DNA of 64,000 bases from Mesorhizobium sp. M8A.F.Ca.ET.218.01.1.1 (GTDB lineage Bacteria; Pseudomonadota; Alphaproteobacteria; Rhizobiales; Rhizobiaceae), in contig NZ_SRUZ01000011.1 in NCBI RefSeq assembly GCF_004791165.1, positions 106,531 to 170,530 on the forward strand. The letters run 5' to 3'. The notes under the pieces were generated by a model, which saw nothing but the letters and a program-made list of their open reading frames with translations, did no database searches and was not told the origin of the DNA. The position numbers and the translations under genes are program-made. Of the stretch, positions 44,657 to 53,752 are shown one piece after another (position 1 is the stretch's first letter; each line of letters opens with the position of its first letter).

Positions 44657-47475
44657 GCTGGCTGCCGCTCTCCTTCGGCGCCCCCATGGTGCTGTGGGGC
44701 CTGTTGGCGCTGCCGGTGATCTGGTGGCTGCTGCGGCTCACCCCACCCAAGCCGCAGACCGAGGTGTTTCCGCCGCTGAAGATCCTGGCCCGCGTGCTGA
44801 GGCGCGAGGAGACACCGCAGCGCAGCCCCTGGTGGCTGACGCTGCTCAGGCTGCTGATGGCGGCCCTCGTCGTCGCGGCATTGGCCGAACCGGTCTTCAA
44901 TCCGCGTGAAAAGCTGCCGGCCGAGGGTGCCGCGCTTGCCCTGGTCATCGACAATGACTGGGCCAGCGCCGCCGACTGGAACAAGCGCGTCGCCACCGCC
45001 GAACGGCTGATCAACGACGCCGGCTCGAACGGCGTGCCGGTCGTTATCGCCTTCACCGCCGAAAAGCCCAATGCGGAGATCGGCCCCTTCGATGCCGCCG
45101 CCGCACTCGACCGCTTGCGCGCCGCCAAGCCGCGGCCGATCCCGACCGACCGGCCCGCCGTCTATGCCCGCGTCGCCGGCGTGCTGGGGGGCTTGCCCGG
45201 CGCCAGCGTCGCCGTGCTCGCCGATGGCCTGGCGGCAAAGGGCGACGAGGCCGCCTTCAACACGCTGTTGTCGAAAAATGCCGCCCGCGTCGTCTGGGCG
45301 GTGGCCGACCGGCTTTCCCTGACCGGCCTGACGTCTGCCGAAAACCAGGTCGATGGCTTTGCCCTGACCGCCGTCCGCGCGCCCGGCGATCCCGCCCCGG
45401 CTCAGGTCACCGCCGGCGCCTTCGACGACAAGGGCCGCCGCATCGCCGATGCGACCCTGACCTTCGCGCCGGGCGAGGCCGCGGCCACCGGCACCATGGC
45501 GGTGCCGTTCGAATTGCGCAACGACTTCGCCTCGATCGCGCTCGATGGCGAGCGGCATGCGGGTGCCGTGCGCGTGCTCGACGAAAGCTCCAAGCGCCGC
45601 CGCGTCGGGCTGTTGTCGCAAGCCGAGGCCGACCAGGCGCAGCCGCTTCTGTCGCCGCTCTACTACATCAGGCGCGCGCTGCAGCCCTTCGCCGATCTGG
45701 TCGAGCCCTCCAGCGCCGATCTCGCCGACGCCATCCCGCAGATCCTCGACCAGAAGCCGGCGATGATCGTCATGGCCGATATCGGCACCATTCCCGCCCA
45801 GGTTCGGCAAAGGCTGGTCGACTGGGTCGACAATGGCGGCACGCTGGTGCGCTTCGCAGGCTCGCGGCTGGCCGCCGCCGGCAATGATGACGATTTGCTG
45901 CCGGTCCGCCTGCGCACCGGCGAACGTTCGCTCGGCGGCGCGCTGTCATGGACCTCGCCGCAGCCGGTCACCGAATTTCCCAAGGCCGGCCCGTTCGCCG
46001 ACCTGGCGCCGCCGACCGAGGTCACGGTGACCAGGCAGGTGCTGGCCGAACCGACACCCGACATCGTCGAGCGCACCTGGGCCGCCCTTGCCGACGGCAC
46101 GCCGCTGGTCACCGGGCTGAAGAAGGGCAAGGGCACGCTGGTGCTGTTCCACGTCACGCCCGAGGCGACATGGTCGAACCTGCCGATCTCGGGCAGTTTC
46201 GTCGAGATGCTGCGCCGCATCGTGCAGCTGTCGCGCAACCAGGGTGCGGCGGTCGCCAATGCCGAAGCCGCCGCCACGTCGCTGGCACCCTATCGCATGA
46301 TCGCGGCCGACGGCTCGCTGGTGCCGCCGACACCCGATGCACGGCCGCTTGGGCCGGGCGCGGGCACGCTGCCGGTCACCTTCGAGAACCCGCCAGGCCT
46401 ATATGGTTCGGAGACCGGCGTCTTCGCCCACAATCTGCTCGATGTCGCAAGCACGTTCGAGCCGCTGGCGCGCCCGCAACTGACGGTGCCGGTCACCACC
46501 ATCCAGTATGCCTTTGACGAATCGCGCAACCTGAAGGGCGCGTTGGTCGCCGCGGCTCTGTTGCTGATGCTGCTCGACACGCTGGCGGTGTTGTGGATGG
46601 GCGGCCTGTTTTGGCGCCGGCCGCACCGGGCCGGTGCCGCTGCAACCACCGCCGCCGTGCTGATCGCGCTTGGCGCGCTGTTCGGCCACGCCGACCTTGC
46701 CCGTGCCGACGATGCCAAGCCGGGTGACCAGGGCGCTATCGAGGCAATTTCGAAAACCCGCATCGCCTATGTGCTGACCGGCGTGCCGGGTGTCGATTCG
46801 ATCAGCCGCGCCGGGCTCGAGGGCCTGACCCGCTTCCTGATCGAGAAGACGGCGCTCGAACCGGGGGCGCCGGCCGGCGTCGACATTTCGAAGGACGAGC
46901 TGTCCTTCTATCCCCTGATCTACTGGCCGATCGACCCGGCGGCACCGATGCCGAGCCAGGCGGCCATCGCCCGCATCGACGCCTATATGCAGCAAGGCGG
47001 CACGGTGCTGTTCGACACGCGCGACCAGTTCGCCAACGGCATCGGCGCCGATTCCACCAGCCCGGCGACCGAACGGCTGCGCGACATTCTCGGCAACCTC
47101 AACGTGCCGCCGCTGGAGCCGGTGCCGTCGGACCATGTGCTGACCAAGTCCTTCTTCATCCTGCCCGAATTTCCCGGCCGCTTCGCCGGCAGCCCGCTCT
47201 GGGTCGAGGCATCGCTCGATGCCAGCAATGCCGACAACCGGCCGGTACGCACCGGCGACGGCGTGTCGCCGATCATGATCACCGCCAATGATTTCGCCGG
47301 CGCCTGGGCAGTCGACGAGAATGGCGACCCGCTCTTGCCGACCGTGCCCGCCGACCCGATGCAGCGGGTCTACGCGCTGCGCGCCGGCGTCAACATCATG
47401 ATGTACATGCTGACCGGCAATTACAAATCCGACCAGGTGCATGTTCCCATCCTGCTCGAACGTCTGGGGCAGTAG
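44653..47475 (+). CDS. DUF4159 / BatA-like N-terminal membrane protein
   Basis: A 940-residue membrane protein. The N-terminus (MSWLPLSFGAPMVLWGLLAL, with helices near 10-28 and 62-80) is the BatA-type anchor, followed by a degenerate VWA region and a large domain (about 230-610). A further helix pair lies near 630-690. The C-terminal part (about 700-935, IEAISKTRIAYVLTGVPGVD then FYPLIYWPIDP) is DUF4159, a glutamine-amidotransferase-like fold. Together with MoxR and DUF58 it forms a Bat-like complex at the inner membrane. What it acts on is not known. Confidence 0.87.
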   Translation: MSWLPLSFGAPMVLWGLLALPVIWWLLRLTPPKPQTEVFPPLKILARVLRREETPQRSPWWLTLLRLLMAALVVAALAEPVFNPREKLPAEGAALALVIDNDWASAADWNKRVATAERLINDAGSNGVPVVIAFTAEKPNAEIGPFDAAAALDRLRAAKPRPIPTDRPAVYARVAGVLGGLPGASVAVLADGLAAKGDEAAFNTLLSKNAARVVWAVADRLSLTGLTSAENQVDGFALTAVRAPGDPAPAQVTAGAFDDKGRRIADATLTFAPGEAAATGTMAVPFELRNDFASIALDGERHAGAVRVLDESSKRRRVGLLSQAEADQAQPLLSPLYYIRRALQPFADLVEPSSADLADAIPQILDQKPAMIVMADIGTIPAQVRQRLVDWVDNGGTLVRFAGSRLAAAGNDDDLLPVRLRTGERSLGGALSWTSPQPVTEFPKAGPFADLAPPTEVTVTRQVLAEPTPDIVERTWAALADGTPLVTGLKKGKGTLVLFHVTPEATWSNLPISGSFVEMLRRIVQLSRNQGAAVANAEAAATSLAPYRMIAADGSLVPPTPDARPLGPGAGTLPVTFENPPGLYGSETGVFAHNLLDVASTFEPLARPQLTVPVTTIQYAFDESRNLKGALVAAALLLMLLDTLAVLWMGGLFWRRPHRAGAAATTAAVLIALGALFGHADLARADDAKPGDQGAIEAISKTRIAYVLTGVPGVDSISRAGLEGLTRFLIEKTALEPGAPAGVDISKDELSFYPLIYWPIDPAAPMPSQAAIARIDAYMQQGGTVLFDTRDQFANGIGADSTSPATERLRDILGNLNVPPLEPVPSDHVLTKSFFILPEFPGRFAGSPLWVEASLDASNADNRPVRTGDGVSPIMITANDFAGAWAVDENGDPLLPTVPADPMQRVYALRAGVNIMMYMLTGNYKSDQVHVPILLERLGQ

Positions 47476-47510
47476 GATGATGCGTTTTCTTGCGCCCCTC
47501 ACGATGATCG

Positions 47511-47533
47511 ATCCTCCCCCGGCGCGGGAGGAT
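47511..47533 (+). promoter_or_regulatory. Hairpin that hides the ribosome site of the next gene
   Basis: ATCCTCCC at 47511-47518 is the exact complement of GGGAGGAT at 47526-47533, across a seven-base loop. The right arm contains the Shine-Dalgarno sequence GGAGG of the ATG at 47539. The stem would block ribosome binding unless opened, for instance by ribosomes finishing the upstream gene. Confidence 0.6.
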
Positions 47534-47538
47534 AGGGC

Positions 47539-49611
47539 ATGAACTGGTCGATCTCCTTCGAACCGCTTCTATCCTGGCCGCTTTTGGCCCTGGTGCTGGT
47601 GCCGTTGGCGCTGCTGGCGCTCGTCGGCCTGTGGTTCCGCCAGCGCGGCGCGGTCCTCCGCTTCGTCGCCCTGTTGGCGCTCGCCGCCGCCCTCTTCAAT
47701 CCGGTGTTCCTCAATGAGGAACGCGAGCCGCTGAAAAGCGTCGTCGCGCTGATCGTCGACCGCAGCCAGAGCCAGGATATTGGCGACCGCACCAAACAGA
47801 CCGACGAGGCAGTGGCCGGGCTCCAGCAGCGTCTTGGCCGCTTCAAGCAGTTCGACGTCCGCGTCGTCGAGGCCGGCAAGTCCGACGCCGCCGAGGAGCG
47901 CACCGAAACGCGGCTGTTCGGCGCGCTGGAAGGCGCCTTCCGCGACGTGCCGCCCTCGCGCATCGGCGGCGCCATCATGATCACCGATGGCGAGGTGCAT
48001 GACACGCCCTCGGGCACGCCCGATTTCAACGCCCCGCTGCACGCCTTGATCACCGGCAACGATCACGAAAAAGATCGCCGCATCCGCTTCGAGAACGCGC
48101 CGCGTTTCGGCCTTGTCGGCAAGCCGCTCGACATGACTTACCGCGTCATTTCGACCGAAAACGAGACCGGACCGGTCGACGTCCGGGTCTCGGTCAATGG
48201 CGAGCAGGTTTCGGTCGAGCATGCCACTGTCGGCCAGGCCATGCCGCTGCAGGTGACCATCCCGGGTGCCGGCCGCAACATCATCGAACTGGCCATCGAC
48301 CGCGAGCCGGGCGAACTGACCGACACCAACAACCGCGCCATCGCGCTGGTCGACGGCATCCGCGAGAACCTGCGCGTTCTGCTCGTTTCGGGCGAACCGC
48401 ATGCTGGCGAGCGCACCTGGCGCAACCTGCTGAAATCCGACGCCTCGGTCGATCTCGTCCATTTCACCATCCTGCGGCCGCCGGAGAAGCAGGACGGCAC
48501 GCCGATCAATGAATTGTCGCTGATCGCCTTCCCGACCCGCGAGCTGTTCGTCGAGAAGATCAAGGATTTCGACCTCATCATCTTCGACCGCTACCAGCAC
48601 CGCGACGTGCTGCCGATCCTCTATTACGACTACATCTCCGAATATGTCGAAAAGGGCGGCGCGCTGCTGATCGCCGCTGGTCCCGAATATGCCGGCGAGG
48701 CGTCGATCGCGCGCACGCCGCTGATGTCGGCCCTGCCGGCAATGCCGACCGGCGAGGTCGTCGACAAGGCCTTTTATCCCCGCCTCACCGAACTCGGCCA
48801 GCGTCATCCGGTGACGCGCGGCCTCGATGGTTCGGCCACCGAGCCGCCGCACTGGAGCCGCTGGTTCCGCACCATCGGCGTGCAGAACCCGCAAGGCGAA
48901 GTGGTAATGAAGGGTGCCGACAACCGGCCGCTGCTGCTGCTCGACCGCAAGGGCGAAGGCCGCGTCGGCATGCTTCTGTCCGATCAGGGCTGGCTCTGGG
49001 CGCGCGGCTTCGAGGGCGGCGGCCCGCATGTCCAGCTCTACCGGCGCATCGCCCACTGGCTGATGAAGGAGCCCGAGCTCGAGGAAGAACGGCTGACCGC
49101 CGAGGGACGCGGCATGGTGCTGGAGATCCGTCGCCAGACCATGGCCGACGATCCCGGCCCCGCGCAGATCATCACCCCCTCCGGCAAGACGCTCACCGTC
49201 AAGCTCGACAAATCCGAGCCCGGCGTCTTTCTCGGCAGCGTTCAGACCAGCGAGATCGGCCTCTTCCAGGTCGCCAATGGCGATCTCACCGCCCTCGCCC
49301 ATGTCGGCCCGGTCAACGCACCCGAATTCGCCGACGTCGTCTCCACGCAGGAGCGGCTGAAGGCGCCGGCGGAAGCCACCGGCGGCAGCGTGCGCCGGCT
49401 GGCCTCGTCCACGGGCAGCGACGCGACGCTGCCATCCATCGTGCCGGTGCGTTCGGCCGGCGAAGCGTCGGGCAGCGACTGGATCGGCCTGCGCACCACC
49501 GACGACAGCGTGTTGAAGGCCGTGTCGCGCGTACCGCTGTTCGGCGGCTTCCTCGGCCTCGGACTGCTGCTTCTGGCGATGGGCTCGATGTGGTACCGCG
49601 AGGGAAGGTAG
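47539..49611 (+). CDS. Membrane-anchored VWA/GATase-like protein of the MoxR operon
   Basis: A 690-residue protein with two N-terminal helices (about 12-31 and 36-55), a large exposed portion and a final helix (VPLFGGFLGLGLLLLAMGSM near 664-683). After the anchor comes a VWA-like segment beginning VVALIVDRSQSQDIGDRTKQ near 68-87, with Asp and Ser in a DxSxS-like order (DRSQS), then GGAIMITDGEVHDTPSG. The central part (about 270-520) resembles a class I glutamine-amidotransferase fold, as in other Bat-like proteins. It closes the operon 63 bp after the DUF4159 gene. Confidence 0.85.
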   Translation: MNWSISFEPLLSWPLLALVLVPLALLALVGLWFRQRGAVLRFVALLALAAALFNPVFLNEEREPLKSVVALIVDRSQSQDIGDRTKQTDEAVAGLQQRLGRFKQFDVRVVEAGKSDAAEERTETRLFGALEGAFRDVPPSRIGGAIMITDGEVHDTPSGTPDFNAPLHALITGNDHEKDRRIRFENAPRFGLVGKPLDMTYRVISTENETGPVDVRVSVNGEQVSVEHATVGQAMPLQVTIPGAGRNIIELAIDREPGELTDTNNRAIALVDGIRENLRVLLVSGEPHAGERTWRNLLKSDASVDLVHFTILRPPEKQDGTPINELSLIAFPTRELFVEKIKDFDLIIFDRYQHRDVLPILYYDYISEYVEKGGALLIAAGPEYAGEASIARTPLMSALPAMPTGEVVDKAFYPRLTELGQRHPVTRGLDGSATEPPHWSRWFRTIGVQNPQGEVVMKGADNRPLLLLDRKGEGRVGMLLSDQGWLWARGFEGGGPHVQLYRRIAHWLMKEPELEEERLTAEGRGMVLEIRRQTMADDPGPAQIITPSGKTLTVKLDKSEPGVFLGSVQTSEIGLFQVANGDLTALAHVGPVNAPEFADVVSTQERLKAPAEATGGSVRRLASSTGSDATLPSIVPVRSAGEASGSDWIGLRTTDDSVLKAVSRVPLFGGFLGLGLLLLAMGSMWYREGR

Positions 49612-49624
49612 CGGAGCGCTCTTC

Positions 49625-49770
49625 CCTTCTCCCCTTGTGGGAGAAGGTGGCCTCGCGAAGCGAGGTCGGATGAGGGGTGCTCCAGCTTGGCGCCGACGAC
49701 ACACCGGCACCCACCCCTTAACCGTCTCGGCGCTGCGCGCCGATCCACCTTCTCCCACAAGGGGAGAAGG
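49625..49770. repeat. Full copy of the CTTCTCCCC/TTGTGGGAGAAG intergenic repeat
   Basis: The 146-bp element begins CCTTCTCCCCTTGTGGGAGA and ends in the inverse form TTCTCCCACAAGGGGAGAAG. Inside are GGATGAGGGGTGCTCCAGCT and GTCTCGGCGCTGCGCGCCGA, which recur in the copy at 63741-63876. It is palindromic at its ends and lies between convergent genes (MoxR operon and clpS), typical of mobile, non-coding rhizobial repeats. Each end forms its own small hairpin. Confidence 0.9.
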
Positions 49771-49785
49771 AAGAAGCTACCTCCC

Positions 49786-50091
49786 CTACTCCTCCGGTTC
49801 CGTCGTGAACAGCAGCGGATAACCCTTCGCCTTGCCGGCGTCGGTGGCTCTCGTCGCCTTGGTCTCGGCGACATCCCTGGTGAAGACCGCGACCACGCAG
49901 ACGCCGTGCCGGTGCGCGGTGATCATGACCCGGTGCGCCTGGTCCTCACTGAGCTTGAACTCGCCCTTCAGCACCGTCACCACGAATTCGCGCGGCGTGA
50001 AATCGTCGTTGACGAGGATGACCTTGTAGAGCTTCGGCCGCTCTGTCTGCGGCTTGACCTTTACGCGCGGTTTTGTGGCGATTTCAGGCAT
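49786..50091 (-). CDS. clpS: ClpS adaptor of the ClpAP protease
   Basis: Delivers N-degron substrates to ClpA and changes ClpAP specificity. The 101-residue protein shows PKLYKVILVNDDFTPREFVV near 23-42 with the substrate-contact residues, HRHGVCVVAVFTRDVAETKA near 68-87 and an open C-terminal tail. No clpA lies beside it, so it may be the second ClpS paralogue found in many alphaproteobacteria. I chose the ATG at 50091; longer in-frame starts would add a non-conserved segment. Confidence 0.92.
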   Translation of the reverse strand: MPEIATKPRVKVKPQTERPKLYKVILVNDDFTPREFVVTVLKGEFKLSEDQAHRVMITAHRHGVCVVAVFTRDVAETKATRATDAGKAKGYPLLFTTEPEE

Positions 50092-50220
50092 TCGAACCGA
50101 CTGTTTCGCGATCGAGCTTGAGTCCGCATTTTGCCACGGGCGGCAGCGATCGTCCATTTGCGGACCGTCGGCGGGCACGCCCGGTCCTTCAGGATCATGT
50201 GGGAAATGGTCTTTCGCGGT

Positions 50221-50535
50221 TCAACGGCCCTGACGGCCGAAGATGCGGCGACTTGCATCGGCATCCGCCCGGCGTTCCAGCCATGCCGCGATCGGCCATC
50301 CGGCAACGCAGATCAGTGTCGCGCCGGCGAGCACGATCAAGAGCCAGGCCTGCACGGGCGCGATGTAATCCCAATTGCTGGAAATCGCCGGCGCGAACAG
50401 CGAGGGCTCGGTGCGCCCGCTTGCCGGATCCGGCACGGGGCTGGCGGTGAGCAGAATCAGCACCCTGGCGGCGCCGGTGGCAACCAGGCCGCCGATCACC
50501 ATGGAGCGAAAAATGGACGAAGGCCGCTTCTTCAT
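50221..50535 (-). CDS. Small two-helix membrane protein, hypothetical
   Basis: A 104-residue protein with two hydrophobic segments (SMVIGGLVATGAARVLILLT near 11-30, and AWLLIVLAGATLICVAGWPI near 63-82) and basic ends, so both termini are probably cytoplasmic. Not recognised. Start ATG at 50535 was preferred to an upstream ATG at 50565. It lies 129 bp upstream of clpS on the same strand. Confidence 0.55.
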   Translation of the reverse strand: MKKRPSSIFRSMVIGGLVATGAARVLILLTASPVPDPASGRTEPSLFAPAISSNWDYIAPVQAWLLIVLAGATLICVAGWPIAAWLERRADADASRRIFGRQGR

Positions 50536-50697
50536 GCGGATTGTCCTACCGGGCCGGCATTGCAAACGGGTTAAGCACGATCGAGATGCGTGGCTGGAAG
50601 CCGCCGGTGTTCAGCTCATCGATCATGCACTTGGCAGAAGGCCGCCCCAGCCGGTTTGCGGCTGGAGCGGCCTTGCTAGAACTGACCTCGAAGCTGA

Positions 50698-50991
50698 TCA
50701 GGGCTTCTTGGGAGCAGCCTTCGCGGGGGCCGCCGTCGCGGGAGCCATCTTCGCGGGGGCCTTCTTGACCGGGCACTTGTGCTTCTTGGTCTCCTTGCAG
50801 ACGGTCTTCTTGGCGACCTTCTTCGGAGCAGCCTTGGCCGGAGCGGTGGTCGTCGCGGCAGCAGCCGGAGCGGTGGTCGTGGTGGCGGCAGCCGGGGCAG
50901 CGGTCGTGGTGGCGGCTGCATAGCCGAGAACCGGCATCGAGAAGGCGAGAGCGACGGAGAGACCAAGGGCGGACAGGATGGACTTGTTCAT
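50698..50991 (-). CDS. Secreted Ala/Thr/Lys-rich low-complexity protein
   Basis: A 97-residue precursor with a signal peptide (about 1-25, ending LGYAAA). The mature part consists of Ala/Thr/Pro repeats (AAPAAATTTTAPAAA and similar) and then Lys-rich segments around a possible two-Cys loop (VCKETKKHKCPVKKAPAK), ending in AKAAPKKP. The start has AAGGAA upstream. It is basic and disordered, perhaps wall- or DNA-associated; the function is not known. Confidence 0.7.
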   Translation of the reverse strand: MNKSILSALGLSVALAFSMPVLGYAAATTTAAPAAATTTTAPAAAATTTAPAKAAPKKVAKKTVCKETKKHKCPVKKAPAKMAPATAAPAKAAPKKP

Positions 50992-51028
50992 GGCTTCATT
51001 TCCTTTTGTATGCGGGTCTTTTTGAGTG

Positions 51029-51328
51029 TCACTGGACCGGGTCGTTCGGTGTCACTCCAAGCAGCTTCAGAGCATTGGCGAGCATCCGGATGCCCTGCGC
51101 CTGTTTCTTGGCGGCACAGTACCGGTTGCCCTTCCTCTGAAGTGCCTTTGCCGCGGTGACCTGCGTTGCCGTGGCATGGGTTTCGAGGGCTTCATCAAAT
51201 TGGTGGCTGAGATTGGCGCACCGTTCGCTCCGGGTGAGCGGCGCCTTTGCATCCGATTGGCCGACAGCGGCAGTGAGCAGGCCAAGGCCCAGCAAAACTC
51301 CCAACAAACTGATCGACAATCTTGGCAT
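51029..51328 (-). CDS. Small secreted hypothetical protein
   Basis: A 99-residue precursor. MPRLSISLLGVLLGLGLLTA and the next few residues form a signal peptide (cleavage near SDAKA). The rest is helical, with two Cys (near 37 and 71: RCANLSHQFDEAL, RYCAAKKQAQG) that could pair. No family recognised. It lies 37 bp upstream of the low-complexity secreted protein gene on the same strand, perhaps in one transcript. Confidence 0.6.
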   Translation of the reverse strand: MPRLSISLLGVLLGLGLLTAAVGQSDAKAPLTRSERCANLSHQFDEALETHATATQVTAAKALQRKGNRYCAAKKQAQGIRMLANALKLLGVTPNDPVQ

Positions 51329-51610
51329 TGGTTTATCCGTGAACCCGGAGACTAGCGTCGCAGCCGATGACCTGACCGCCACGGCACCTTTATGCCGACC
51401 AACCTTTTCAGGAGTTTTTCCCGATTGTAGAATTTTGTTTCTGGATTGTGTCTGGCCAGGCCGGGGCCAGGCCGGCCGTCGCTTTCCATGTGGAGAAGGC
51501 GGAATTCATTCTCCCTTGAAAAGCAAGGCACTGGCCAACATATGGCCCGAATTCTATCGTGTGGCTCACCAGCCAAGAATGGCTTGGCCGGCAAACCAGA
51601 CAGGGCAGCT

Positions 51611-52327
51611 GTGAAATCCGATGCGCACATACTGATCGTCGACGACGACAAGGGCATCCGCGACCTGCTTCAGGAGTTCTTCCAGAAGCGGGGCCTGCAC
51701 ACCTCGGTTGCCGCCGACGGCAACGAGATGGAAGCCATCCTGCGCCGCTCGCAGGTGGACCTCATCGTGCTCGACGTGATGCTGCCCGGCAGGAGCGGGC
51801 TGGAACTGTGCCGCGACCTGCGCGCCCAGTATACGACGCCTATCATCATGCTGACCGCCGTCACCGAGACAACGGACCGTGTCGTCGGCCTCGAGATGGG
51901 CGCCGACGACTATGTGCCCAAACCCTTCGACCCGCGCGAGTTGCTGGCCCGCATCCGCGCCGTGCTGCGGCGCAATGGCGCCACAGAGCCCAAGCGCGCC
52001 ACCAGCAAGCAGATTTACCATTTCGCCGGCTGGACGATGGACTGCTCGCGGCGCCGGTTGACCGCGCCCGACGATGTCAGGGTCGAACTGACCATGGCCG
52101 AGTTCAACCTCCTGCACACCTTCGTCAAGAGTGCCCAGCGCGTGCTGACCCGCGACCAGCTCATCGAACTGTCCGGCGGCGACAGCGACTATTCCTTCGA
52201 CCGCAGTATCGACATCCTGGTCAGCCGGTTGCGGCGCAAGATGGAAGATGATCCCAAGACGCCCAAACTGATCCTCACCGTGCGCAGCGGCGGCTACCAG
52301 TTCCTGCCCGAGACGACCTCCGAATGA
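51611..52327 (+). CDS. OmpR-family response regulator
   Basis: A 238-residue two-component regulator. The receiver domain has the acidic pocket HILIVDDD (6-13), the phosphorylated Asp55 in LIVLDVMLPGRSG, the Thr/Ala switch in IIMLTAVTE and Lys in DDYVPKPFDPREL. The C-terminal winged helix has RVLTRDQLIEL and DRSIDILVSRLRRKMEDDPK. I chose the GTG at 51611, which gives the usual length; an in-frame ATG at 51542 would add 23 residues. It overlaps the kinase gene by four bases. Confidence 0.9.
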   Translation: MKSDAHILIVDDDKGIRDLLQEFFQKRGLHTSVAADGNEMEAILRRSQVDLIVLDVMLPGRSGLELCRDLRAQYTTPIIMLTAVTETTDRVVGLEMGADDYVPKPFDPRELLARIRAVLRRNGATEPKRATSKQIYHFAGWTMDCSRRRLTAPDDVRVELTMAEFNLLHTFVKSAQRVLTRDQLIELSGGDSDYSFDRSIDILVSRLRRKMEDDPKTPKLILTVRSGGYQFLPETTSE

Positions 52328-53733
52328 GACGTTTCCTGCCGCAGACCTTGCCTGTCTGGGTGCTGCTGATCGTCATTGCCGGCCTGCTGATCAGCCAGGT
52401 CGCGACGCTCTACATCGTGTCGCGCGACCGCGCTGCTGCCAATGACGTGGTCGACCTCTACCGCCTCAACGACCGCGCCTTCTCGCTCGTGCAGCTGATG
52501 AGTGGCGCCACGCCGGAGGAGCGCAAGGCGACCGCCGCGGGCCTGTTCAACTCAACATACGCGCTCACCGTCTCGGACACGCCCGCCGTCACCTCCTCGA
52601 TCGCCGGCGATGACGAACTGGCCGAGCTCGAGGACATTCTTGTCGGCCGGCTGTCGAAGTTCGGCATCACCGACGCGCGCGTGCGCCGCGATCCGGCGAC
52701 GCGCGAAGCCGACGATGCCGGCGGCGCCGCGCCGGGCCCCGATATCGGCCAGGTCGAGCGGGACCTCCTGGTGCTGGCCGCCGATTTCGCCCAGAGCGAC
52801 AAGCTGACGGCCTCGCTGCGCTTCGCCGACGGCCAGTGGCTGAACTTCACCGAACCGATAACGCCCGTCGGCCCGATCCTGAGCATCGACAGCCTGCCGC
52901 TCTATGCGCTGATCGCCGGGCTGGTGGTGATCATGTCGATCTGGTCGCTGCGCCGGCTGACCGCGCCCTACCGGATGATGGAAACCGCCGTCAACCGGAT
53001 CGGCAATGATCTCAAGAGCCCGCCGGTCACCGAGAGCGGCAGCCGTGAGGTGCGCGCCGCCGCCAGGGCGATCAACGCCATGCAGAAGAGGCTGCGCGAA
53101 TATGTCGAGGACCGCGAGCACCTCGCGGCGGCCCTTGCGCACGACCTGCGCACGCCGATGACAAGGATGCGGCTGCGTCTGGAACTGTTGCGCAGATCAC
53201 CGGCGCGCGAAGCGCTCGCCCACGATCTCGCCGACATCGAAGGCATCGCGAGCTCGGTGATAGACTTCGCCAAATTCGAGGTCACGGAAGAGAAGGCCGA
53301 GAGGATCGATTTCTGGTCGCTCGTGGAATCGATCGCCGACAGCTACGAGACCGTTTCCTTCGACAATGACGACACCCGCTCACGCGGCCTGATCTGCATG
53401 GCGCGGCCGGTGGCGCTCAAGCGCTGCGTTACCAATCTTGTGCAGAACGCCGTCACCTACGGCAAGCATGCGCATCTCAGCCTCAGCCGCTCGGACGGCA
53501 CGATCACACTCGCCATCCGCGACGAAGGGCCGGGCATACCCCAAGCCCAGATCGACGCCGTGTTCGGCTCCTTCGTGCGCCTCGAACACTCCCGCAACCG
53601 CCAGACCGGCGGGCTCGGGCTTGGGCTGACCATCGCCCGCAACATCGCGCGGGCGGCGGGTGGTGAAGTGCGCCTGTCCAACCACCCGCAAGGTGGGTTG
53701 CTGACGGAGCTGAGGCTGCCGCTGGCGGCTTGA
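52324..53733 (+). CDS. Sensor histidine kinase (EnvZ/CpxA type)
   Basis: A 469-residue inner-membrane kinase partnered with the preceding regulator. The first helix is near 11-32, a periplasmic sensor region spans about 35-190, and the second helix lies near 194-213. HAMP, then the phosphoacceptor His273 in LAAALAHDLRTPMTRM, the N box NLVQNAVTYGKHA, G1 DEGPGIP and G2 GGLGLGLTIAR follow. All catalytic parts are present. The signal is unknown. The nearby choXWV genes read toward it from the other strand and are not obviously related. Confidence 0.92.
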   Translation: MRRFLPQTLPVWVLLIVIAGLLISQVATLYIVSRDRAAANDVVDLYRLNDRAFSLVQLMSGATPEERKATAAGLFNSTYALTVSDTPAVTSSIAGDDELAELEDILVGRLSKFGITDARVRRDPATREADDAGGAAPGPDIGQVERDLLVLAADFAQSDKLTASLRFADGQWLNFTEPITPVGPILSIDSLPLYALIAGLVVIMSIWSLRRLTAPYRMMETAVNRIGNDLKSPPVTESGSREVRAAARAINAMQKRLREYVEDREHLAAALAHDLRTPMTRMRLRLELLRRSPAREALAHDLADIEGIASSVIDFAKFEVTEEKAERIDFWSLVESIADSYETVSFDNDDTRSRGLICMARPVALKRCVTNLVQNAVTYGKHAHLSLSRSDGTITLAIRDEGPGIPQAQIDAVFGSFVRLEHSRNRQTGGLGLGLTIARNIARAAGGEVRLSNHPQGGLLTELRLPLAA

Positions 53734-53752
53734 GCCTTGTCGCTTGGGACCT

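Noticed and set aside
47569..49758. 729-codon minus-strand frame opposite the 690-residue membrane-protein gene.
   Set aside because: Antisense shadow; it runs into the intergenic repeat and shows no domain.
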